DNA of 54,474 nt. It comes from an uncultured Anaerolineae bacterium. Its GTDB lineage: Bacteria; Chloroflexota; Anaerolineae; Anaerolineales; Villigracilaceae. The stretch lies in the NCBI GenBank assembly GCA_903846015.1, contig CAIMZS010000530.1, forward strand, positions 1 to 54,474. The letters run 5' to 3'. The first letter of the stretch is position 1. Each line of letters starts with the position of its first letter. The notes beneath the pieces are model-generated. The model was not told the DNA's origin. It did no database searches and saw only the letters and a list, made by a program, of their open reading frames with translations. This document shows positions 46,352 through 54,300 of the stretch, in pieces. Position numbers and translations under genes: made by a program.

Positions 46352-46855
46352 ATGATGGATCATAAAACATTTAAACCTGAGTTTTTATCGCGCCGAGGTG
46401 AGTGGACTGCCTGGGCACTGATGTTTGCTGCAGCGTTGGGGCTTTATTTTCTTGGGCAGCGCCAGGGGGTACCTTTTTGGGCCTGGTCTTTTGTCGGCCT
46501 GCTGCTTTTTTCTGCTGCCAGCATTTCGCTGGGTAACTGGATGGATCGCCAGACTACTATTCGCCTGGATACAGACGGCGTAGTTTATGAAAATGGACTG
46601 CGCAAAGCCCAATTGCGCTGGAGCGCTATTCGTGAGTTACGCTGCGCCCCAGCCCGTTGGGGCACATCTGTGCAAGTTATTGGCGATCAGGCTCATTTTG
46701 CCTTCTCCACCCTGGGCGAGATGCAGTTCCAGGGCCAGGTACGTGGGACGACAGGGTTTGTAGAAGGACGCTTTTTGATGGATGAGATCATCCGTTCCGC
46801 TGGGCTGACCAGAATGATACAATCCGGCCAGTTTTTGATTTATTCTCGAGCCTGA
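46352..46855 (+). CDS. Small membrane protein with PH-like tail, unknown
   Basis: A 167-residue protein with two membrane helices (about 20-37 and 45-62) and a 100-residue beta-rich tail (TTIRLDTDGVVYENGLRKAQ then WSAIRELRCAPARWG) that recalls bacterial PH-like domains. It starts at two consecutive ATGs; an open frame upstream of these is inside the HD-like gene. It precedes the tyrS leader by 10 bases. Confidence 0.7.
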   Translation: MMDHKTFKPEFLSRRGEWTAWALMFAAALGLYFLGQRQGVPFWAWSFVGLLLFSAASISLGNWMDRQTTIRLDTDGVVYENGLRKAQLRWSAIRELRCAPARWGTSVQVIGDQAHFAFSTLGEMQFQGQVRGTTGFVEGRFLMDEIIRSAGLTRMIQSGQFLIYSRA

Positions 46856-46864
46856 TAATTGTTG

Positions 46865-46870
46865 TATAAT
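46865..46870 (+). promoter_or_regulatory. tyrS: -10 box for the tyrS leader
   Basis: TATAAT, with the leader ATG 7 bases downstream. Transcription would start at about 46877, so the leader peptide is on a leaderless or almost leaderless RNA. The -35 is weak or absent. Confidence 0.6.
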
Positions 46871-46877
46871 GGTTAGC

Positions 46878-46919
46878 ATGAATTCAAGTTCTTATTCAAG
46901 CTATTACACGCAAGCTTAA
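46878..46919 (+). CDS. Putative tyrosine-rich leader peptide of tyrS
   Basis: The frame codes for MNSSSYSSYYTQA and stops with TAA at 46917. Three of 13 codons are Tyr (two adjacent: TAT TAC) and five are Ser. Its position between a -10 box and a terminator hairpin, directly before tyrosyl-tRNA synthetase, is that of an attenuator leader peptide, as known for pheST with Phe codons. A chance frame of this composition is possible but unlikely. Confidence 0.6.
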   Translation: MNSSSYSSYYTQA

Positions 46920-46926
46920 CCAAAGA

Positions 46927-46970
46927 CTGTGGAGAAATATGCGCGCCTGCTCCACAGCAGGCGCGTTTTT
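46927..46970 (+). terminator. tyrS attenuator: terminator with competing antiterminator
   Basis: CGCGCCTGC (46942-46950), loop TCCACA, GCAGGCGCG (46957-46965) and five T (46966-46970) form an intrinsic terminator. CTGTGGAG (46927-46934) is fully complementary to CTCCACAG (46950-46957), the loop plus one base of each arm, and would break the terminator if formed. A ribosome stalled on the Tyr codons at 46893-46907 would leave this pairing free. Tyr shortage would thus raise tyrS expression. Confidence 0.7.
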
Positions 46971-46995
46971 GTTAATTTTATTTCAGGAGATCAGC

Positions 46996-48207
46996 ATGAA
47001 TATTAACGAACAGGTTGAACTGCTCATGCAGGGAACGGAATATGGCGATGAAAGCCTGCATAAAACAATGGAAACGGAGTTGCGCCAGCGCCTGATGGAC
47101 GCTGAGAAGGAAGGCCGCAAACTGCGTATTTATTGTGGGTATGATCCACGTACCGCTGACCTGCACATCGGCCACACCGTTACCATGCGCAAACTGCGCC
47201 AGTTCCAGGATCTTGGTCACGATGTGATTTTCCTGATCGGGACATACACATCACTAATTGGCGATCCATCGGATAAAGACAAACTGCGTCCGCTTCTGAC
47301 CCAGGAACAAACACTGGAAAATGCCAATACCTACGCCCGCCAGGCTTTCCGAGTGCTTAATCCTGAAAAGACTACCATCCGTTACAACCATGAGTGGCTG
47401 CAGGAATTAAAGTTTGCCGATCTGATCAAGCTGGCGTCCAACTTTACCATCCAGCAGTTCCTTACACGTGAAGCGTTCCGCAAACGTTGGGATGGCGATG
47501 ATGCTGTCTATCTGCACGAGTTCTTTTATGCCATCATGCAAGGTTACGATGCCTTTGCCTTGAATACAGATGTACAGGTGGGTGGAACAGATCAATTGTT
47601 CAATATTGTCACCGCTGCACGCAAGGTCATGACATCTCTAGGCGCAAAGCCAAATATTGGTATTATTATGTCGATCCTGCCAGGGACAGATGGGGTCGTC
47701 AAAATGAGCAAGTCGCTTGGCAATCACATTCCGCTGAACTCATCTCCCGAGGACATGTACGGTAAGGTTATGTCGATCCCGGATGCAGCCATGGGCCAGT
47801 TTGCCCGTCTTGTAACACGTTGGCTGCCTGCCGAGATAGCCGCATTTGACCACGGTTTGAAAAGCGGGATAACACACCCCCGCGATGCCAAGATGAAACT
47901 GGCCCATGAAATTACTTCCACATATTACTCAGAATCGGACGCAGAGAAGGCCCAGGCAGCCTTTGTGCGCCTATTCCAACAGGGCAGCATCCCCGAAGAA
48001 ATGCCGGAATTTACACTCTCCGCAGGGCAAACGGTCATCGATGTGCTGATGGCGGCGGGATTGGTCAGCAGCAAATCTGATGGACGCAGGATGATCGATC
48101 AAAAGGGTGTCCGCCTGGATGGTGAACTGCTCGAAAAATCGGAAGAGCCTTTTCCACATCCTGGTGTTCTGCAGGTCGGTAAGCGGCGTTTTGTTCGCTG
48201 CGCCTAA
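46996..48207 (+). CDS. tyrS: Tyrosyl-tRNA synthetase
   Basis: A 403-residue class I synthetase of the TyrZ-like short type. It loads tyrosine on tRNA-Tyr. HIGH is at 57-60 (DLHIGHT), KMSKS at 236-240, and an S4 RNA-binding domain ends the chain (TVIDVLMAAGLVSSKSDGRR). The ATG at 46996 follows AGGAG (46985-46989); an in-frame GTG or ATG in the hairpin region is unlikely. Expression is probably controlled by the attenuator upstream. Confidence 0.97.
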   Translation: MNINEQVELLMQGTEYGDESLHKTMETELRQRLMDAEKEGRKLRIYCGYDPRTADLHIGHTVTMRKLRQFQDLGHDVIFLIGTYTSLIGDPSDKDKLRPLLTQEQTLENANTYARQAFRVLNPEKTTIRYNHEWLQELKFADLIKLASNFTIQQFLTREAFRKRWDGDDAVYLHEFFYAIMQGYDAFALNTDVQVGGTDQLFNIVTAARKVMTSLGAKPNIGIIMSILPGTDGVVKMSKSLGNHIPLNSSPEDMYGKVMSIPDAAMGQFARLVTRWLPAEIAAFDHGLKSGITHPRDAKMKLAHEITSTYYSESDAEKAQAAFVRLFQQGSIPEEMPEFTLSAGQTVIDVLMAAGLVSSKSDGRRMIDQKGVRLDGELLEKSEEPFPHPGVLQVGKRRFVRCA

Positions 48208-48233
48208 CACCCAGATCGTACGGTACTTACTGC

Positions 48234-48270
48234 AAAGAAAACAGCTTTCAGCGCGCAGGCTGTTTTCTTT
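48234..48270. terminator. Terminator after tyrS
   Basis: AAAGAAAACAGC (48234-48245) and GCTGTTTTCTTT (48259-48270) form a 12-base stem with a 13-base loop, 26 bases after the tyrS stop. The TTTTCTTT arm gives a partial T-tract. Confidence 0.75.
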
Positions 48271-48379
48271 ACAGTGGATTGACATTCATCAACCGTGATT
48301 TACAGGGGATAATGGGTTATCAACCAGAATTGCTTACACAAATGTATGCCGGGTTTTCAATTCACGGTTTATAATTATC

Positions 48380-48487
48380 TTGTTCGCTACAATCAATTTC
48401 TTGATTAAGCGGAATGTCGTTCGATTTTCTTTAATCACGGTTGGAATTATCTTCGGGGTGTTTTTCCTGATGCAATTAGCCTGGTGA
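48380..48487 (+). CDS. Possible very small hydrophobic protein or gene remnant
   Basis: A frame from TTG (48380) to TGA (48485-48487) codes for 35 mostly hydrophobic residues with a basic hinge (LIKRNVVRF) and the helix SLITVGIIFGVFFLMQLAW. It is open back to 48299 without an ATG. It overlaps the start region of the regulator gene. It could be a one-helix microprotein, a decayed membrane gene, or chance in AT-rich DNA. Confidence 0.2.
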   Translation: MFATINFLIKRNVVRFSLITVGIIFGVFFLMQLAW

Positions 48488-48495
48488 ATTATATT

Positions 48496-49152
48496 ATGGA
48501 ACAGCCTGTTCGATTATTAATTGTAGATGATCACCCAGCATTACGCTTCGGATTGGACATGTTGTTAAGCCATTCCTCTGAAATTGTAATTGTTGGTGAA
48601 GCTGGCGATGGCATTGATGCGATTGAAAAAGCAAATGAACTCAAGCCCGATGTCATTTTAATGGACATCGCCTTGCCCAAAAAAAATGGCTTGGACGCCA
48701 TGCGAGAAATTCTGGCCACCAATCCAGAAACCAAGATATTGATTTTTTCAGCCTATTCAGATGGTGAACAAATTTATGCTGCCATAAAAGCCGGAGCGTT
48801 TGGGTACCTGGTGAAAGATAGTTCCAGCCAGATATTGATCGCAGCAATTATGAAAGCACATCATGGGCAACCAGCCTTCTCCCGAGAAATCGAACTCAAC
48901 CTGATACATCAAATTCAACATGGACAAACGCCAGATTTTCCCGCAGAAAAGCTTACAGACCGGGAGATAGAAATTCTGCGCTGGCTGGCCAATGGTTTGA
49001 CAAATTCACAAATCGCAGAAAAGGCCAAGATTTCCGAAGGCACTGTTCGTTCCCATGTCAGCAATTTGCTGCACAAACTCGAATTGGAAAATCGCGCTCA
49101 AGCTGTAATTTATGCTCATAAAAAAGGCTTGATCATCATTAATCCAGAGTGA
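48496..49152 (+). CDS. NarL/FixJ-type response regulator
   Basis: A 218-residue regulator. The receiver has acidic D11-D12, the phospho-acceptor D57 (LMDIALPKK), S85 and K107; a LuxR-type helix-turn-helix (LTDREIEILRWLANGLTNSQ, then IAEKAKISEGTVRSHVSNLL) ends the chain. It should act as a DNA-binding dimer when phosphorylated. No histidine kinase gene is next to it. A GTG at 48484 is an alternative start; ATG 48496 fits the family length. Confidence 0.93.
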   Translation: MEQPVRLLIVDDHPALRFGLDMLLSHSSEIVIVGEAGDGIDAIEKANELKPDVILMDIALPKKNGLDAMREILATNPETKILIFSAYSDGEQIYAAIKAGAFGYLVKDSSSQILIAAIMKAHHGQPAFSREIELNLIHQIQHGQTPDFPAEKLTDREIEILRWLANGLTNSQIAEKAKISEGTVRSHVSNLLHKLELENRAQAVIYAHKKGLIIINPE

Positions 49153-49348
49153 TGACATCAAAACCTGTTTCATAAAGATCGTTTTCGGGAATCATAGGGT
49201 AATCCCAGAAAATTCTCTTTGGGAAGAGTGCTTTGATTTTTAGAATACCTATCCCTGTATATCATCCTATTACATTTCGTAATGGTTCAAATCACCAAAC
49301 GGCCAGAATCCGCGGTTCGAATATAGATGGGGTAATAACTACAAGCGG

Positions 49349-49666
49349 TTGAATTCTGGATCAGCGTTCAGAACATACCAGGAACGGCAAATACCGCTTT
49401 TGGTAAAGGCAGCCTCTTTACATCCCGATGATTTTACACGTTTTGAAGAAACGCTTTATCTTGCAGCATCCAGCCGGTTTGGTCAATCACATCATACCCA
49501 AAAGTACAAAGCATGGCGCAATTTGGAACTACCTCGAAAAATGCCATTTGATCTGATCGGCGGCATAGTCCAGGTTCAGATAATGTTGAAGCTCAAGCAA
49601 TCTTATAGTAGCTGCTCGCAACCTCCATGCTATTTTCTTCTGCCCCCACATAAACGATTTTTCTGA
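49349..49666 (+). pseudogene. Doubtful 105-codon frame, possible gene remnant
   Basis: The frame starts at TTG. Residues 10-85 have a protein-like composition (VKAASLHPDDFTRFEETLYL and RNLELPRKMPFDLIGGIVQV), while the last 20 residues do not (YSSCSQPPCYFLLPPHKRF). No ribosome site and no recognised family. It may be the relic of a regulator or enzyme gene. Confidence 0.25.
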
Positions 49667-49712
49667 GATCAGTGCATACCGGGCAATTCTCATCTCCACA
49701 GATGCACTCCAA
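49593..49712 (-). CDS. Possible Cys-rich 39-residue microprotein
   Basis: From TTG at 49712 the frame reads MECICGDENCPVCTDLRKIV and continues VGAEENSMEVASSYYKIA to a TGA. The spacing C-x-C-x5-C-x-x-C would suit a zinc or iron site, and the frame stays open without an ATG for 11 codons upstream. The ribosome site is weak. It overlaps the doubtful plus-strand frame, so at most one is real. Confidence 0.25.
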   Translation of the reverse strand: MECICGDENCPVCTDLRKIVYVGAEENSMEVASSYYKIA

Positions 49713-49740
49713 TGTTTCTTCAGGGTAAAATTGTGCCCTT

Positions 49741-49860
49741 AGGAATTAGCGTGGTAGTGATACCTCAATCGTATTATGTGCACATAGAAAAGGTTTTTAA
49801 CCGATTTAAAGCTTTAAAATGTCCGCGTCTTCCGCGATAGTCCCGGTCCCAGCACGGGGC
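49741..49860. repeat. Hairpin-bearing dispersed repeat (family C), copy 2
   Basis: The partner of 8186-8304. The central palindrome here is TATGTGCACATA (49778-49789), shorter than the 13-base stem of copy 1. The right block TTCCGCGATAGTCCC and CCAGCACGGGGC is the best kept. Confidence 0.75.
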
Positions 49861-49990
49861 AATGGCACGGAAAAACCCATGTTCACCCAATCCAAATCTA
49901 GTTTCTCCGAAATTCCGCACTGTGCCCGGTTTAACTTGTTTGGAGATGAATAATTTAAGATACAATAGAATAAATATTCTCAGGAGTACC

Positions 49991-51286
49991 ATGCGTGCCG
50001 TTGACATCATTATAAAAAAACGCGATAAATTTGAATTATCTCAATCAGAAATTGATTATTTTATCCAGGCTTATACCCGCGGTGAAATTACCGATTACCA
50101 GGCATCTGCATGGGCGATGGCCGTACTGCTCAATGGCATGACCGACCGTGAAACCACTAACCTGACCCTTTCTATGGCAAATTCCGGTCAGGTACTGGAT
50201 CTGAGCGACATTGTCAATGTAGTTGTAGATAAACATTCCACTGGCGGAGTAGGCGATAAAACTACCATGGCAGTTTTACCGATCGTGGCGGCTTGCGGCC
50301 TGAAGTGTGGCAAGATGTCGGGTCGTGGGCTGGGTTTTAGTGGCGGCACACTGGACAAACTGGAGTCAATTCCGGGTTATAACGTAAATCTAACCACCGA
50401 GGAATTTAAAAAACAGCTGAGAGAAATCGGCATCGTACTGACCGGTCAATCATTAGATTTAGCCCCCGCCGATGGCAAGCTCTACGCATTACGGGATGTC
50501 ACGGGCACGGTGCAGTCGATCCCTTTGATCGCATCCTCAATCATGAGCAAAAAAATTGCCGCCGGAGCTACTGCAATTGTGCTGGATGTGAAGGTCGGCC
50601 TGGGCGCCTTTATGCAAACTCTTGATGAAGCGCGCAAGCTTGCTGAAACCATGACATCCATAGGTGAACTGGCCGGGCGAAAAGTTAAGACCATGCTTTC
50701 AGATATGAACCAGCCGCTTGGGATTGCCGTGGGTAACATCCTGGAAGTAAAGGAAGCCTTGCAAACCCTGCGCGGTGGCGGACCCGCGGATTTCCGCGAA
50801 CACTGCCTGGTGGCCTGCACCGATATGCTGATACTCGGTGATCGAGCCGCTCAACCAGATGAGGCCCGGGCAATGGTTGAGCAGGTTATCCACAATGGTA
50901 CGGCCCTTGAGAAATTTCGCCAATTGGTAATAGCCCAGGGCGGAGATGCCTCTTTTGTGGATCAACCCGAAAAATTTACAAATGCAAATTTCATAGAGAC
51001 CGTTTTCGCGCCCCACAGCGGATACCTTTCACAAGTTCATGCCCGGCTGATAGGTGAAGCATCAGTGGATCTTGGTGCAGGACGCGCAAAAAAAAGTGAC
51101 CCGATCGATCATTCTGTAGGGTTTGAGATCCTGCACAAAGTCGGCGAGTACATCCAGGCCGGAGAACCATTGTTTGTGGTACACGCCAACGAACCTGGCA
51201 AGCAGAAGAGAGCCGTCGAAGCAGCCCTTGAGGCACATTCATTCAGCACATCCCCGGTACAACATCTACCTTTGTTTTATAATTAA
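49991..51286 (+). CDS. pdp: Pyrimidine-nucleoside phosphorylase
   Basis: A 431-residue enzyme that splits uridine or thymidine with phosphate in nucleoside salvage. The phosphate-binding DKHSTGGVGDKTT, the GRGLGFSGGTLDKLE loop, and DVKVGLGAFM are family signatures; the chain has the usual helical, alpha/beta and C-terminal domains. Thymidine phosphorylase is a close alternative. AGGAG (49982-49986) precedes the ATG at 49991; earlier in-frame starts lack it. It stands 62 bases before the TPR/PDWL gene. Confidence 0.94.
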   Translation: MRAVDIIIKKRDKFELSQSEIDYFIQAYTRGEITDYQASAWAMAVLLNGMTDRETTNLTLSMANSGQVLDLSDIVNVVVDKHSTGGVGDKTTMAVLPIVAACGLKCGKMSGRGLGFSGGTLDKLESIPGYNVNLTTEEFKKQLREIGIVLTGQSLDLAPADGKLYALRDVTGTVQSIPLIASSIMSKKIAAGATAIVLDVKVGLGAFMQTLDEARKLAETMTSIGELAGRKVKTMLSDMNQPLGIAVGNILEVKEALQTLRGGGPADFREHCLVACTDMLILGDRAAQPDEARAMVEQVIHNGTALEKFRQLVIAQGGDASFVDQPEKFTNANFIETVFAPHSGYLSQVHARLIGEASVDLGAGRAKKSDPIDHSVGFEILHKVGEYIQAGEPLFVVHANEPGKQKRAVEAALEAHSFSTSPVQHLPLFYN

Positions 51287-51348
51287 ACATATTTTATTAA
51301 CTTGCCTTTTATTAAGGTTTGGTGCATACTTTAAGTTGGAGCCTGCCC

Positions 51349-54300
51349 ATGAGTAAAGTTGCCCTGCGCGTTTATAACCGAGAGATTGAAGCCCTGGTTG
51401 ACCAGGGACACATTGATGAGGCCGTGTCTCACTGCATGCACATCCTCAAAAGCTTCCCCAAGCATTTGGAAACATACCGCTTGATGGGCAAAGCTTACCT
51501 TGAAGCGCATCGTTTTTCGGATGCGGCGGATATCTTCCAACGCGTGTTGTTAGCTACACCCGATGATTTTGTCTCGCACCTGGGGATGAGCATTGTTTTT
51601 GACGAACAAAATGATCTGCCTTCCGCTATTTGGCACATGGAGCGGGCTTTTGAGATCAACTCCACCAACGGTGGCGTACAGAATGAACTTCGCCGTTTAT
51701 ACTCACGTCGTGACGGGCTTGAGCCGCTCAAAATTCACTTGACACGTGGTGCTCTGGCTCAAATTTACGCCAAGGGCGGTGAGTACCAGCAAGCAATCGC
51801 AGAGGTCAAGTCAGTACTGATTGATGAAGAAAACCGAAACGATATGAAAACCCTGCTGGCGCGATGTTATTTCCGCGCAGGGATGAAAAATGATGCGGTC
51901 GAATTGTGTTTGGATCTGCTCAAGCAATATCCTTACAATCTGGATGGCAACCGTATCATGGTGGAAATACTTCCCGGCACAAGCATGGCCCAAGGAGCGG
52001 ATCAATACCGCAGGCGTATTCACTCACTGGATCCGTATGCCGCCGCTACAACTGCTTCCGTTTTTGAAACGGATACTGTTCCGGACACTGCAGTGATGAT
52101 TGAACGGTTGGACATAAAAAACAACCAGCCAATTCCAGCAGAGTGGAAAATGAGTTCACAACGGGATACCGGCCCAAGCTCGGCTCAAACAATGCCAGCG
52201 CTTCCCGTTAATACCGATCAAATTCCAGACTGGATGCAAACATCCGGTTGGGGACCATCCAGCGGCGAGTTCCAGGAAGGCGCCTCATTTGACAGCAGCC
52301 TCGATCCCGAAAATGAACTACCGATCGGGGATTTGGCTGCGGCCGAAATCCCCGACTGGCTAAAAGCGATGGCACCTCCTGGTGCTGTGACCGCCAGTTC
52401 AACCGAACAGGATGTTCCCGCCGAGGAGATTGCGGATTTTGAATGGCTTGCCAGTCTGGGCGCACCAGGGGTATCTGCCCTTCCATCTGCACAGCCCACC
52501 CCTAAAGACGAACCGACCGCGCCTGTGCAAAACGCTGCTAGCAGCGATAATGGTGACCTGGACTGGTTGGCGGATCTTACTTCATCAGTGGAAGCCACCC
52601 CATCACAGCCCAAAGAAGTTGCTGCATCTGCTGGACAGGAGCTGGATTGGCTGCAAGATCTTACCCCCGCAACTGACACCGCCTCCCCTGACGTAGGAAA
52701 CATCCCCGACTGGTTGCGCGGGCTGGCTCCTGATGCTTCCGCACCCAAACCAGTGGCAGCGGTTTCATCTGAATTAATTTCCAGCCCCATTCCAAGCGCC
52801 AGTGCAGTAGATATACCTCAAAACCTTGATGACCTGCGCGTGCAATCACAGGATATTTTCCGCGATCAAGAATCCGAAATCAATGCTAAGTCTGTATCTG
52901 AGCCTCTTGCTCCGGAAAAAGAACCAGACTGGCTAAACAGCTTATCTTTGCCTGATGTGGTACCGGGTGAAAGTGTACCGGATTGGCTGAGTGGGCTATC
53001 TGCACCCACGCTTGAAGCCGATCTATCTTCTTCCGAAAAAGCACCCGACTGGTTAAGTGCTCTTTCCACCCCCGCTCCCGAACCATCGTTTGACCAGGGT
53101 ATTCCTGATTGGCTCAACGCTTCATCCGATTCGCAGGCCACCAGCGAAAACGTGTCGCAAACCTCGAATAAACTTGGTACTGATGAAAATGTCCCTGCCT
53201 GGTTGAGCAGTTCTTCCGCACCCGATCCGACTGAAAAATTTGAGTCTTCTGAAAATGCGCCAGATTGGTTAAATGCCCTTTCCGCTCAACAGCCCGCACC
53301 CGAACCACCATCTTCTGACGAGAACGCTCCAAATTGGTTGAGCAGCCTGTCCACACCTGAACCTGCCTCTGACCCCTCGGCGGGCACAGGTATTCCAGGT
53401 TGGATGAACGTTGCCCCCCCCGCACCGGTGCCAGAAGAACAAGTATCTGGCTGGCTGGCTGGTTTGTCCACACCCGAACCTGGCCCGGATCAGGTTGAAT
53501 CCGAACAAATGCCGGATTGGATAAACGCTCTTTCAACACAGCACTCAGATAATAGTACCGTAGCTTCGCTTCAACCCGATATTCAAGCATCAGACTCAAG
53601 CAATGACCTCGCTGCTGAGACATCCGATGCAAGTATCCCAGATTGGCTGAGCACATTATCCGAACTTTCGTCATCGCAACCTGGCGATGAAAAAATCCCT
53701 GGCTGGCTGGACAATATTTCAGACCAGCCGATTGAGTTGGACACTGCTGACTCGGAGGCAGATAACGCTTTACGCTGGCTGGAAAACCTAGAAACATCGA
53801 CTTCTACTGTTGAAAAAGGCAAAAATACTACATCCACACCCAAAATTCCTACTGATCAGGAGTATATCGCGCCAACATCTCAGGCTGCGATTGAACCCGT
53901 GTCTGAAAATGTGCCTGAGGCTGCTCAGCCCAAAGCTGAAACCCAGCCAACAGGGTGGGTGGATGAGCTTTTGCCTGCCACAGCCGCCCCTGAAGTGAGC
54001 GCAGCGGAGCAAACCGAAGCCTTTAATTGGCTTGATAACCTGGTCACCAGCCAGACTCTGGTACCCGAACCCGAAAGCCCGGCTGTTCCCGCTGCACTCG
54101 CCGGGGACGCCTTTGTCCCACAGCCGCTCTCAGAATTGGCCTCAGGACCTGGTACTTCTGAAAGTGAACAAGAAGATGCCCTGAAATGGCTGGAATCCCT
54201 GGCGCAGAAACAAGGCGCCAAACCGGAAGAACTGATTACTGCTCCGGCCCAACGCCAGGAAACCGCCCCAGACTGGGTGACGGGCTTAATTTCCACACCC

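Larger units (their letters stand above)
49153..49990. other. 838-base region before the nucleoside phosphorylase gene
   Basis: No firmly supported gene. It may contain two weak small frames (49349-49666 plus, 49593-49712 minus), a CCGCGGTTCGAATA phrase near 49308, and the long family C repeat (49741-49860). The sequence between looks like decayed coding DNA. TACAAT near 49967 may be the -10 box of the phosphorylase gene. Confidence 0.5.

Noticed and set aside
46865..46995. T-box riboswitch before tyrS
   Set aside because: The leader is only about 120 bases, and I see no T-box consensus (AGGGTGGNACCGCG-like) or Stem I motifs. A covariance search would be decisive.
49862..49990. N-terminal extension of the nucleoside phosphorylase
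   Set aside because: The extra residues are not part of the family and overlap the right edge of the repeat; ATG 49991 has a good ribosome site.
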